A DNA stretch of 64,000 nucleotides from MED-G105 sp039814575 (GTDB lineage: Bacteria > Pseudomonadota > Alphaproteobacteria > Caulobacterales > Parvularculaceae), in contig JBCCAY010000006.1 of assembly GCA_039814575.1 (NCBI GenBank), positions 1 through 64,000 of the forward strand. Reading direction: 5' to 3'. Both the position numbers and the translations under genes were made by a program. This document shows positions 8,183-17,441 of the stretch, piece after piece (within the stretch, counting starts at the first letter, position 1; every line of letters begins with the position of its first letter). Below the pieces are notes generated by a model. That model saw only the letters and a list, made by a program, of their open reading frames with translations, ran no database searches and had not been told where the DNA came from.

Positions 8183-9372
8183 ATGAGCCGATTTATTCTT
8201 GGGCTTTTCGTATTTTTAGTATCTATAGCTGGCGTTTTTTGGGCCGCGCTCTGGGTGATCGGTTCACCAACACCGCTTGGCGGCGCCGCACGATGCTACA
8301 TGGCGGAAACCTTCTACGATTTGTCATTTGAGTCGCCGCCGGACTACGCCGTTACAGTTGATGCGTCTCAAGAAACAGAGCCCGTGCTCGATCGATGCGA
8401 TGCGGCCGACGACCCGGCGATCTGGGTGAATGAGAGCGCCCCTTCAGCAAGCCTTGTCTTGGGAACAAACAAGCAACGTAGCTTAAATGTGTATGACCTT
8501 GACGGAGCCTTGCTCTCTCGTCGCCGAATAATGTGGATATTCGAACGAACATAGACTTCGCGGGCGCTTCCGGCGTTCTTATCGGCGCATCGACAAAAGA
8601 CGATTCCAAAATCCAGTTGTTTTCGCTTGCGACGGATACAGGCGAATTGCTCGATATACCGGGCGCGCCGATTATTACGAAGGCTGAAGACGAGACATAC
8701 GGGTTCTGCTTTTTCAAAAGTCCGATGAGCGGTGAGATGTATGCGATTACAACCGATAAATCTGGTCTCATTGAACAATGGGCGCTGACGGCTCGCGCGG
8801 GCGGCGGCGTTGATAGTCGGCGCGTCAGGCAGCTGCGAGTCGATACGCAGCCGGAAGGGTGCGTCGCCGACGACGCAAACAGCGCGCTCTTTGTCGGTGA
8901 AGAAGACGTCGGCATCTGGCGTTTTAACGCAGAGCCAAGCGACGTCGACGCCAAAACGCTCATCGCCCGAACAGGGGTCGGCGATATCGAAGGCGCACGT
9001 CTCTCAGCCGATGTCGAAGGTCTCGCCATTTACGCGCCAAAGCCGAATGCACCGCAGACCGGATACCTCATTGCCTCGAGTCAAGGCGATCATACATATG
9101 CGCTGTTCGATCGGGCGTCGCCGCATTCTTGGCACGGAACGTTTCAAATAAGCTTTAACGGGGCGCTCGTCGGCGACACGGACGGCCTGGCGGTCACTGC
9201 TTCGCCCGTCGGCCCCAGTTATCCTTCAGGCATGCTCGTCGTTCAGGACGGCGTTTACAAAAAACCGGGCCGCGCGGAAAGAAATCAAAACTTCAAATAT
9301 GTTTCTTGGGCAAAGATAAGCGCAGCCTTAGAGATTGACCAACCAAGCACTGGTACGCAATCTACTGATTAA
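8183..9372 (+). pseudogene. Beta-propeller (3-)phytase, frameshifted
   Basis: Two overlapping frames together make one beta-propeller phytase. The first (8183-8554) has an N-terminal membrane or signal segment and CDAADDPAIWVN. The second (in frame from before 8533 to 9372) has NNVDIRTN, EGCVADD..FVGEEDVGIWRF, DVEGLAIY, GYLIASSQGDHTYALFDR and DGLAVTASPVGPSYPSGML. All are hallmark segments of this family, which hydrolyses phytate with Ca2+. The frame changes between about 8501 and 8526: SPNNVD is read in the second frame while the first continues to a stop at 8554. The linker before NNVD also looks short, consistent with a small deletion. It may be a true pseudogene or a sequencing error. It starts 15 bp after the metallophosphoesterase stop, so it was probably co-transcribed. 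Confidence 0.85.
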
Positions 9373-9925
9373 TCTCCTACAAAAACAGCCTATAAAGCGA
9401 GTGCTTATTTGTTTGTACACACCATGTTAGGGCTAAGCGCAGTCTAAACGGCGTTGTTTCTGCGATCGAAAATAGGAAGATCCGCCAACATTCGTGACGG
9501 ACGCGATAAACAAAAAAATAGGGCCAGCTCTCCAACTGACAACACCAATTTTTCAAATCAAAGCAAACCTGGTTCAGTGTTTTGCCGTCTGGGCGAGCCA
9601 TAGCTACTAACCCAAATAGGTTTCTTATTTAGGTTTTATCTTATCGCAAGCGTTCTAGAGAACGACCGCTGTCGCGTAAGTCGCTGATAACATTATACAG
9701 CCAGCTCTCAGCACCGAATGGTTCAATGCGAAACTGAAAAAGCGCTCGAGACGATTTATCAACCTTTGTAAGCGCTTCGATAGACATTTACATTCGAAAT
9801 ACCGTTCTGGATTTTTTTCTTTGCACTAAGGCGTTCCAAAGTAGAGAGACTTGTTCCGCGACATACATAATACCAAGCATCAATTGATGCGAAGGCGGTT
9901 CCTCTTCTCAGTTAGCCGCACCAAG
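9373..9925. other. Intergenic region between phytase and secretion operon
   Basis: About 550 bp between convergent genes. A minus-strand open frame (9377-9601) is Cys/Trp-rich with no motif and no ribosome site; it is judged spurious. No RNA gene was recognised. Confidence 0.5.
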
Positions 9926-9948
9926 AAAGAGCGTCGCTATCGCTCTTT
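9926..9948 (-). terminator. Hairpin overlapping the stop of the HlyD-family gene
   Basis: AAAGAGCG (9926-9933) and CGCTCTTT (9941-9948) are perfect 8-bp arms around a 7-base loop, spanning the TAG stop at 9937-9939. On the minus strand the second arm itself ends in TTT followed by CTTGG. It may act as a weak terminator or mRNA 3' end stabiliser. Confidence 0.4.
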
Positions 9949-11289
9949 GAACGTCCGGGCGACATTATCCATCAGTGGGCGCATTAAATATGAAATGGCT
10001 CTCTGACTACCAGTGCTGATATACACTTCGGCGGGAAGACCGGGACCAAAGAAATCGCCTCGGTGACGGTCGCCGGCTTTCGGCGGCACGGACAGTACGG
10101 CTTCGAAATAAACATCATCCGTCTGCTTTTCATATAGCCCATCAGCTGATACGGCGAGGACCGTCGTATGCATTTCAGGCGACAACGCGCCGCGCAACGA
10201 TGTGAAGCGAACCCGCGCTGAAGAGCCAGGACGCACCTTGTCGATATCAACCGGTTTAATCTTCGCAACAATGACTAAAGCGTCGCCGCGCGGCACAATG
10301 GCCATCATATCATCGCCCGGCTTGACGACCCCGCCGATCGTGTGCAGCGACAAAGCGAGCACGCGTCCGTCGCGCGGCGCGCGAACTTTCGTTCGCTTCA
10401 AGGCGTCAGCCGCCGCCTGTCGGCGCTCCCAAAGCTCAGCGCTACGCATCTGAGCGTCGGCGAACTCACGGGACGCCTGCTCCCGAAAGAGGTCGCGTTT
10501 ATGCATGACTTCCAATTCCGCTGCGCCAATCGCCTGATCCGCCTCAGCTATCTCTGTACTGAGCGCTGATGAGCGCGCTTCCAACTGTGCAGTCGCTCGC
10601 GCCTTGTCTAACGCGACAAGCGGGGGTTCAATTCCTTTTTCAGCAAGCGCGGCGACGATCGCTTCTTCTTTGCGCGTCAATTCCAACTCTCGCCCAACAG
10701 CAGCGGCTTGCTCAACAAGACCGCTACGACGGCGCTTTAGCTGCTCAACGCGATTTTCAAGAACGCGGAGCTCCGTCGATTGCGCCGTTGTTCGGTCTTT
10801 TAACGCAGCGCTATGCGCCGACATTGACCGCTTTATCGATGCCGCTAAGTCGTCGGACGTCTCGACCAATGGCGTATCCGGCATCTCATCATTTCCAACA
10901 AGCTCCTGTTGAAAACGCAACATTTTCGCATACTGGTCCGCATATTGAGCGTCTAACGACGCCAATTGTGACCGAGCTTCCGTGGCGTCGAATTCCGCTA
11001 TGAGTTGACCGGCTTCAACAACGTCGTTTTCCGACACATGAACCGCGGAAATAATGCCGCCCTCGAGATGTTGAATTTTCTTCTGTTTTGTCTCCACCTC
11101 TAGGCGTCCGTCAGCGACGACGGCGCTTTCGATCGGCGCCAGCAACGACCATAAAGCCAAAGCGCCGAAGAACGCCATTATGGCGAGACGCCCTTGGCGA
11201 ATGAGTTTTTGCGCGCCATCGCGATCTGCACCGCTGTCATTCTGAATGAATAAGGACTTTAATCGTTCAATCATGATACGCACGTTCAT
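9937..11289 (-). CDS. Type I secretion membrane-fusion (adaptor) protein, HlyD/PrtE family
   Basis: A 450-residue periplasmic adaptor. One transmembrane helix lies near residues 33-55 (GRLAIMAFFGALALWSLLAP). A lipoyl-like half-motif follows (GRLEVETKQKKIQHLEGGII), then a long coiled coil and the second half (RDGRVLALSLHTIGGVVKPG). The C-terminal region carries PAEVYISTGSQRA, typical of the HlyD/PrtE group. It starts at the ATG overlapping the exporter stop by 4 nt (ATGA), so the two are translationally coupled. It should link the inner-membrane ABC exporter to a TolC-like outer-membrane channel. No TolC gene lies beside it; the RND-associated OMF at 48253 is an unrelated operon. Confidence 0.92.
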   Translation of the reverse strand: MNVRIMIERLKSLFIQNDSGADRDGAQKLIRQGRLAIMAFFGALALWSLLAPIESAVVADGRLEVETKQKKIQHLEGGIISAVHVSENDVVEAGQLIAEFDATEARSQLASLDAQYADQYAKMLRFQQELVGNDEMPDTPLVETSDDLAASIKRSMSAHSAALKDRTTAQSTELRVLENRVEQLKRRRSGLVEQAAAVGRELELTRKEEAIVAALAEKGIEPPLVALDKARATAQLEARSSALSTEIAEADQAIGAAELEVMHKRDLFREQASREFADAQMRSAELWERRQAAADALKRTKVRAPRDGRVLALSLHTIGGVVKPGDDMMAIVPRGDALVIVAKIKPVDIDKVRPGSSARVRFTSLRGALSPEMHTTVLAVSADGLYEKQTDDVYFEAVLSVPPKAGDRHRGDFFGPGLPAEVYISTGSQRAISYLMRPLMDNVARTFKER

Positions 11290-13058
11290 CGCACTCCCTC
11301 CGCATGGTCAAGATCCGAAGAAAGACCACCGGCGTCACCGTCATTCCTTCCTGGGCGACCATGAACGAACCTCAGCGTCTCGGAGGCAGGTCCAAAGACG
11401 CGCATCTCGCCATTGTTCATGAGCAACACATAGTCTGCATCGTTCAACGCCGCGGGACGGTGGGTAATTATCACTGTCGTCCGCTTACGTCTCTTGCGGT
11501 CAATAATCGCCTGAAGAAGCGCCTCATCGCCAGCGGCGTCGAGATGCGCGTTTGGTTCATCCAAAATAACGACCGCCGGGTCGCCGTAAAGCGCCCGCGC
11601 TAGGCCGAGGCGTTGACGCTGCCCTCCGGACAAGGCGATCCCGTCCGGCCCGATGTCCGTTTCATAACCATCGGGCAAACGAAGGATCATGTCATGGGCG
11701 CCGGCCTCGACAGCCGCCTTAAGAATGGCTTCCTCATCAGGCGTTTGAGATAGGCGGGCGATATTCTCGGCGACGGAGCCCGGGAAAAGTTCGATCGTCT
11801 GCGGAAGATAACCGATCCGTTCTCGTCGTTGCTGGTTAGTCAATTGGGCGATGTCGGCCCCGTCGATACGCACGACGCCTTTTGCAGCCGGCCAAGCATT
11901 GGCGAGCGCACGGGCAAGACTGGATTTTCCACTCGCGCTCGCGCCAAGGACCGCCAGGACAGCGCCCGCAGGAACGCCGAAACCGATCTCTCTAATAAGC
12001 AGCAGCGGCTCGTCAGCGCCGTCAGATTCGCGCCTGCGCGGCGCGGCGACGCTCAGCCCCTCAACGTGTAAGGCGCCGTTCGCAGTTGGCAGCCGCGCTT
12101 TCTTCGGTTCACTTTTCTCTGCATTCGCGAGCAACGCCTGCAGGCGCGCCAAAGCGTCGATCGCCGCTGTAAGCGCGGGCCATTGCGCAACGACCTGGTC
12201 AATTGGCGCGAGCGCCCTGCCCGTTATGATCGACGCCGCAATCATCGCGCCCGGCGATACATGCCCGTTAATTGCTAGAAACGCGCCGAGCCCTAATACC
12301 GCCGACTGCAAGGCGACGCGCGAGGTTTTTATCGCCGACCCATATCGTCCGTGACCGTCGGCGCTTTTTCGGGCGCTTGCGAGCGCGGTCGCGTATTCTC
12401 GCGCCCAACGGCGCCGGAGCGCCCCGCGCATGCCCATGGCGTCCGCCGTTTCCACATTGCGCGAGTAGGCGGCGGCGAGCCGTTCGGCGCGGCGGGCGGC
12501 GCTTTCCGCCGCTTCCGCTTTTTCTGCGTTTTTCTGTTGATTTTGGATAGTAAGCGCCAACAAGACGGCGCCGCCTGCGAGCGTTAAAACGCCAAGCGCA
12601 GGGTGCAATAGGAAGATCACGACCAAGAACACCGGCGTCCATGGCGCGTCAAAAACGGCTGAACACGCCGGGCTCGCAATAAACTTCCGAATTGTTCTTA
12701 AATCTGCAAGCGCGCCGGAAAGTCCGCCACGTTGCGCATTCATGACGGAATCGAAAGCTCCGACAGCGAATTTCTGTTCAAAACGCATCGCCGCTCTATT
12801 GAGCAGCGCCGCGCGCAAAAACTCAAGAAACCCCATGAGCGCATAACATATTGCGAGTAAGACCGTCAGACCAATGAGTGTCTGACCGCCCGCTGAGGGT
12901 AAGACACGATCATATATTTGCAACATATAAAGAGGGCCGGCGAGCGCCAAAACATTGATCGCCGCGGAAAACCCTGCGGAAGCTTTGAACAAGCCGCGCC
13001 CGGGCGATGCGACAGCGTCAATATCGAATTTTCGAAGAAAGTAATTTGTATTTTTCAT
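11286..13058 (-). CDS. Type I secretion ABC permease/ATPase, PrtD-like
   Basis: A 590-residue fused permease-ATPase. I chose the ATG at 13058 because GAGAGAGGG sits 5 bases upstream and the length fits PrtD-type exporters; the open frame continues 31 codons further upstream. The N-terminal half has about six transmembrane helices (INVLALAGPLYMLQIYDRVL, then FLVVIFLLHPALGVLTLAGG). The C-terminal ATPase has Walker A GASASGKSS, Q-loop GYLPQTIELF, signature LSGGQRQR, Walker B VVILDEPNAH and the His switch ITHRP. It lacks an N-terminal C39 peptidase domain, so the substrate should keep an uncleaved C-terminal signal. The obvious partner is the RTX/LamG protein encoded divergently at 13429. Confidence 0.93.
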   Translation of the reverse strand: MKNTNYFLRKFDIDAVASPGRGLFKASAGFSAAINVLALAGPLYMLQIYDRVLPSAGGQTLIGLTVLLAICYALMGFLEFLRAALLNRAAMRFEQKFAVGAFDSVMNAQRGGLSGALADLRTIRKFIASPACSAVFDAPWTPVFLVVIFLLHPALGVLTLAGGAVLLALTIQNQQKNAEKAEAAESAARRAERLAAAYSRNVETADAMGMRGALRRRWAREYATALASARKSADGHGRYGSAIKTSRVALQSAVLGLGAFLAINGHVSPGAMIAASIITGRALAPIDQVVAQWPALTAAIDALARLQALLANAEKSEPKKARLPTANGALHVEGLSVAAPRRRESDGADEPLLLIREIGFGVPAGAVLAVLGASASGKSSLARALANAWPAAKGVVRIDGADIAQLTNQQRRERIGYLPQTIELFPGSVAENIARLSQTPDEEAILKAAVEAGAHDMILRLPDGYETDIGPDGIALSGGQRQRLGLARALYGDPAVVILDEPNAHLDAAGDEALLQAIIDRKRRKRTTVIITHRPAALNDADYVLLMNNGEMRVFGPASETLRFVHGRPGRNDGDAGGLSSDLDHAEGVR

Positions 13059-13145
13059 GGTCGCCCTCTCTCGCACGGCGCGACGGATATAACTTTTCGA
13101 CCCTCTCTCCTTTCTGTAGACGGAGGTTACACTTGTCTGCAAATT

Positions 13146-13169
13146 GGCCATTCCCCTATCGAAATGGCC
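13146..13169. promoter_or_regulatory. Inverted repeat in the secretion/LamG divergent promoter
   Basis: GGCCATT (13146-13152) and AATGGCC (13163-13169) form perfect 7-bp arms with a 10-bp spacer. This is the most symmetrical element in the 370-bp region (13059-13428) that separates the exporter operon from the LamG/RTX gene. That region otherwise holds no gene I can support. A shared operator for co-regulating exporter and substrate is inferred. Confidence 0.35.
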
Positions 13170-13428
13170 CTACAAATCGGTAACGAAAAAACTTTCATCT
13201 ATGGTGCCAGCCTAACCGCGCCGTAAGGTCAGAACGAGACGTCTTAATCTATGCGGGCTTCAATAGGGTTCATTAAAATCGAGAAAACCTCGCCTCGAGT
13301 TCGACGCAAATTTCCACGAAATGCGACGATCTGCATTCAGGTTCCAGTCATCTCCGACGATCATTCCTCGCCGCGGACGAGCAAAACCGCTCTCATTTCT
13401 ATGCGGATAAAAACTGAGGTAACCGGCC

Positions 13429-16062
13429 ATGAATGCGATCAACGGCGTCTCCCCTGTCTTTCTTGTTGAAGGTGAAAATCAGTTCGACGGAACGTCGGAC
13501 AGCTACTTACAAGCCGGCCACACCGAGGCCATGGAAGTCGCCTCCGGCGTCCTCTCCATGAGCTTCAACGCTGACGACGTCTCCGGCGCGAACGCCCTCT
13601 TCTCTAAAGACGGACACGGCTTTGAAGACGGCGGACATCTCACCGCGTGGATCAAAGACGGCAAGCTCGAGATCAGACAGCAAACCGCCGATCGGTCCGA
13701 ACACGTTAAAATCGACGACGTCGCCATCGAGGCCGGAACCGACTATCACTTCGCCGTCTCCTTCGGCGAGGACGGCCTTAAAATATATCTCAACGGCGAA
13801 CTCATCGGCGCAGAACCGGAGATCACCCAAGGCCTCACCACCAACGATCGCGCCCTCCTCGTCGGCGCCTCCGGCATTCATCGCAAAAACGACGACCAAA
13901 CCCCCCGCGATCAATTCGACGGGACCATCACCGACGTCGCCCTCTACGACCAGCAATTCGACCCGCAAGGCATGGCCGAACTCGCAGGCCTATCAGACCC
14001 AGCGTTTGAAGCAGCCGCCCTTAACGCCATCGCAACCGAAGAGCTCATGCCCGCCTTCCAACAGCTCCACCATGGATCAGACGCCGCTAAAGACCTCGCC
14101 ATGGAATACGGCTTCAACCATATGGGCGACATGATGAACCCCGTCCCCATCGAGGCCGGAACCGACGGCGACGACAATCTCACCGGCACCGAAGCCCGCG
14201 ACGCCATCAACGGCTATATGGGCGACGATAACATCGACGGCCTCGGCGGCGACGACGTTCTGCAAGGATACTATGGCAACGACACCCTGAACGGCGGCGA
14301 CGGAAACGACGTCCTTGACGGCGGACACGGCGAGGACATCCTAAACGGCGGCGACGGCGACGATCTCCTCATCGCCCAAGCCGACGGTAGAGAAGGCCCC
14401 GTCGCCTTTGATCCGGACCGGGACGAAGGCATTGACGAATATTCCCAAGACCAAGTGACCGGCAAGGTGTATCTCGACCAGCCCCTCAACGCTGACGACG
14501 TCCTCACCGGTGGCGACGGCGCGGACACCTTCTACTTCCAGACCCTCATCAACGCGAAAGACAAATACATTGTCGAGCACACCCAAGACAACGGAACCAT
14601 TCGCTGGCACGGCGTCGCCGGTGAGAACGACAACATCCATAATCACTGGGTCGAAACCATCGGCGACGACGTCATCACCGACTTCTCCCGCGCCGAGGGC
14701 GATCGCATCCTCATCGAGGGTCACACCACCGAGATCGGCTCCATCACTTATGGCGACGCAAACGGCGACGGCGTTCTCGACCATTCCGTCATCTCCATAT
14801 ATTCCGACCAAGGCAATGGCGGCGGCGCCCATAATGACGACCAGCTCGGCACCATCACCGTCTATGGCGATCTCATCACCGAGAACGACATCGAACAAGA
14901 CGCTGGCCCCGCTTACGGCATCGTCAATGACATCGACAAAAGAGATGAGGCGATAACGCCCCTCGCCTTTGCGGCTGATCGCGGCGCGCCGCCGACGCCG
15001 CCAATTACGCCGCAACCGGCCTATCTCGACTTCTTCCTTGTCGATACCGAGACGAACGAAGCGATCATGCAACTTTCGTCCGGCGACACGATTGACCCAT
15101 CGGTTCTCGATGGTCGGAAAGTCTCCATCGCCGCCGTCGCCACCGACGCCGCGCCGTCAATCGGCAGCGTCACGCTCAACTATGGCGACCATTCGCAAAC
15201 GGAGAATGTGACGCCTTTCGCGCTCTTCGGCGACAATGGCGGCGACTATCACGGCGACGGCGATTTTGAGACCGGCGTGCATACGATCACCGTAGAAGTC
15301 TACAGCGAAAAAGCCGGCGGCGGGACGCTACTGCAAGCCGCGAGCCTTGAATTCACCGTCGGTGAGGCGCCGGCGGATGACGGAGAAAACCCACCAGCCG
15401 ATGATCCGGTGGACGATGACACAGGCGACACAGGCGACGCGGGCGACGGAGAACCGCAAGTGGATATCGGCGATCCGCTCTATGAGTTAGGCGGCGCAAT
15501 CGTCGTCGACGGCGCAAGCGGCGACGTTGCGGTCAACGTCTCAGGCGATGAAACCTTCGCGCTCGCCGAAGGCGCGATCATTGTTGACTTCACCGCCGCC
15601 GAAACGGAACGCGACAAAAACGTCTTATTTGCGCGCGACGGCCGCAAAAACAATGACGGCGACATCGAGATCTTCACCAAAGGCGACAACATCGTCGTTC
15701 GTCTTCAAGACGGTGAAACCACAACGACGCTTAAAGCAAAAGGCGCCGTCGAAGCCGGAGAAGCGCAGACTGTCGCTGTCGCGTTTGACGGCGCTGAAGC
15801 GACGCTGGTCGTGGACGGAGAAATTGTGAAAACAAAAGAGACGTCCTTCGATTGGACAGAGACATCCAGCAATATCGTCATCGGCGGCTCCAACGCCCGA
15901 CGAAAAAATGTTGATGGCGGTCGTGTCGACAATCGGTTTGACGGTGAAATCGAAGATGTTCGTATCTATGACGACGCGGACGCCGTGTTTTCCACCAATG
16001 ACGACGCCATAGATGACGCTATCGCTATGGCCATTCAGAACCCGGATCTCTTAACCGCTTAA
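13429..16062 (+). CDS. LamG-RTX-LamG secreted protein, probable type I secretion substrate
   Basis: An 877-residue, very acidic protein without an N-terminal signal peptide. Residues 15-180 form a LamG/concanavalin-like domain ending DQFDGTITDVALYD. Residues about 243-320 carry Ca2+-binding RTX nonapeptides (GGDDVLQGYYGNDTLNGGDG and neighbours). A linker and Pro/Asp-rich spacer (PADDGENPPADDPVDDDTGD) follow. A second LamG-like domain (about 685-860) ends NRFDGEIEDVRIYDD, and the chain closes with a short hydrophobic tail (AIAMAIQNPDLLTA) fitting a C-terminal secretion signal. Divergent to the ABC/HlyD exporter pair. LamG domains bind glycans or other surface ligands, so an adhesin or matrix role is plausible. 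Codon use changes sharply near position 14940 (see findings). Confidence 0.9.
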   Translation: MNAINGVSPVFLVEGENQFDGTSDSYLQAGHTEAMEVASGVLSMSFNADDVSGANALFSKDGHGFEDGGHLTAWIKDGKLEIRQQTADRSEHVKIDDVAIEAGTDYHFAVSFGEDGLKIYLNGELIGAEPEITQGLTTNDRALLVGASGIHRKNDDQTPRDQFDGTITDVALYDQQFDPQGMAELAGLSDPAFEAAALNAIATEELMPAFQQLHHGSDAAKDLAMEYGFNHMGDMMNPVPIEAGTDGDDNLTGTEARDAINGYMGDDNIDGLGGDDVLQGYYGNDTLNGGDGNDVLDGGHGEDILNGGDGDDLLIAQADGREGPVAFDPDRDEGIDEYSQDQVTGKVYLDQPLNADDVLTGGDGADTFYFQTLINAKDKYIVEHTQDNGTIRWHGVAGENDNIHNHWVETIGDDVITDFSRAEGDRILIEGHTTEIGSITYGDANGDGVLDHSVISIYSDQGNGGGAHNDDQLGTITVYGDLITENDIEQDAGPAYGIVNDIDKRDEAITPLAFAADRGAPPTPPITPQPAYLDFFLVDTETNEAIMQLSSGDTIDPSVLDGRKVSIAAVATDAAPSIGSVTLNYGDHSQTENVTPFALFGDNGGDYHGDGDFETGVHTITVEVYSEKAGGGTLLQAASLEFTVGEAPADDGENPPADDPVDDDTGDTGDAGDGEPQVDIGDPLYELGGAIVVDGASGDVAVNVSGDETFALAEGAIIVDFTAAETERDKNVLFARDGRKNNDGDIEIFTKGDNIVVRLQDGETTTTLKAKGAVEAGEAQTVAVAFDGAEATLVVDGEIVKTKETSFDWTETSSNIVIGGSNARRKNVDGGRVDNRFDGEIEDVRIYDDADAVFSTNDDAIDDAIAMAIQNPDLLTA

Positions 16063-16111
16063 ATAAGTCAGTTTTAGTACTGACGACACGCATCACCCTT
16101 ATTTGGCGAAA

Positions 16112-16139
16112 CCGCGGCAAGCTGCTAAGCTTGCCGCGG
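16112..16139 (+). terminator. Strong hairpin after the LamG/RTX gene
   Basis: CCGCGGCAAGCT (16112-16123) pairs perfectly with AGCTTGCCGCGG (16128-16139) around a 4-base loop. Only a short TTT follows, so it may be an imperfect intrinsic terminator. A second small hairpin (GTCAGT/ACTGAC, 16067-16084) lies directly after the stop codon. Confidence 0.6.
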
Positions 16140-16185
16140 CGGCTTTAAAGAAACAACATAACGGCTTAAGGCAAAGCGAGAACGA

Positions 16186-16516
16186 TTAAGAGCCAACCGC
16201 CTTATAGCGCTCGCCGATCAACTCAACGAAAACGACGCCGAAGCCTGGCGCGGCGTTCAAATTATCGCCTAGCGTGACGGAACCGTCGCGCAATGGATCT
16301 GTTTTGCTGGATCCGTATTGACAGGGCGATCCAAAAGCTCTTCGGTGTTGGCGTCTTGTCGGGCGTCAAAGACGCTCTCACGCTCGGTCCGAGCCTCGGC
16401 TGAAAGTCAGAGTTTTGTAACCGTCGCAGGCCCACTGCGATGATAAAGCGCTGATTACGCCGTCAGCTTTAGAGATCATCAGATTGGCATTCCCGGACGC
16501 TTGGTTTGGTAGCGGC
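16186..16516 (-). pseudogene. Multiply frameshifted gene relic of unknown family
   Basis: Minus-strand translation gives three protein-like segments in different frames that follow on from each other. They are LPNQASGNANLMISKADG.. and ..SSQWACDGYKTLTFSR (upstream), ERESVFDARQDANTEELL (middle) and DPLRDGSVTLGDNLN..GFGVVFVEL..YKAVGS before the TAA at 16186-16188. The composition looks like genuine coding sequence rather than chance. At least two frameshifts separate the segments, and a stop lies upstream of the first. I do not recognise the family. The relic is opposite in orientation to both neighbours. Confidence 0.55.
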
Positions 16517-16760
16517 TTTCAAGCCGCCAATGCCAGAGCAACCCCGCCGAATGTGTGCAAAGCTGAAACGAGAGCTGTTATTCTAATTTTCTTACATTAT
16601 AGCATCATAATCATATTTACCGAGATGATTTCTCTATATTGTCGCCTATTATAATTTCGAAATTGATAGACTAGAATAAGCATTTCGACCCAATGGGTTG
16701 AACCAAAACAATCGATGTATAATCTGCAAGTATGAAAACACGCGAAGACCGAGGACAGCA

Positions 16761-17441
16761 TTGCGCCCGCTGAGAGGATTTTTAATTGCTGTCTGTGTTT
16801 TTGTCTGCGCAGCGCCCGTCGGGGCTATCGTCGCAGGCGACGTTGCAGCCGCCCATGAGCAGGTGATCGCTGATTCGTCTTTTCAGTTGGAGTTCGCGTC
16901 GCCATCAGCGCCGAAGCCTGCGCCCGGATGGCTGCAAGCAATTGCGCGTCTCATCGCTGCTTTTGTTGATTTGATAAGCCCGCTGATCGAGATTGTGTTC
17001 TGGCTAGGCGTAGCTCTCATCATTGTCGGGGCCATTTACTTGATCGGACGTGAAATCTGGTTGCGAACGCGCCGAGCCGAAAACAATGACGCCCCTGTCA
17101 CCGTATCGACTTATAAACCCGAACCGTCACTGGCGCGCGCTTTACTGGAAGAAGCTGACCGATTGGCCGCTAAGGGACGTTACGGAGAAGCGGTCCACGT
17201 CCTCTTGTTCCGCAGCGTAGAAGACATTCAAAAATTTCAACCTAACTATGTAAGAAAGGCGATGACGAGCCGGGAAATTTCGCGCCTGCCAATTCTACCG
17301 TCTCACGCACGCAGCGCATTTTCACAGATCGCAGCCGCTGTCGAGCGCAGCCATTTTGCCGGTCGCGAAATCAGCGCCGATATCTTCTCCGATTGTCGCG
17401 CGGCATACCTAGAATTCGCACAGACCAGTAGCTGGCGATGA
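16761..17441 (+). CDS. DUF4129-type membrane protein of the MoxR operon
   Basis: A 226-residue protein. The TTG at 16761 is preferred because GAGGA (16751-16755) lies 5 bases upstream and a signal-like helix follows (LRGFLIAVCVFVCAAPVGA); the frame is open further upstream to 16698. A central transmembrane helix (IEIVFWLGVALIIVGAIYLI) leads to a cytosolic C-terminal domain with ALLEEADRLAAKGRYGEAVH and LTSREIS-like residues (MTSREISRLP), typical of DUF4129 proteins. First gene of a six-gene operon and overlapping the next gene by 4 nt. Function in the family is poorly defined; the operon context suggests membrane-associated quality control or stress functions. Confidence 0.75.
   Translation: MRPLRGFLIAVCVFVCAAPVGAIVAGDVAAAHEQVIADSSFQLEFASPSAPKPAPGWLQAIARLIAAFVDLISPLIEIVFWLGVALIIVGAIYLIGREIWLRTRRAENNDAPVTVSTYKPEPSLARALLEEADRLAAKGRYGEAVHVLLFRSVEDIQKFQPNYVRKAMTSREISRLPILPSHARSAFSQIAAAVERSHFAGREISADIFSDCRAAYLEFAQTSSWR

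Noticed and set aside
8183..9372. Programmed frameshifting in the phytase gene
   Set aside because: No slippery heptamer with downstream structure is evident at the junction, and beta-propeller phytases are not known to use recoding; an indel is simpler.
9377..9601. 74-codon minus-strand open frame rich in Cys and Trp
   Set aside because: No recognisable features and located in convergent intergenic DNA; likely chance.
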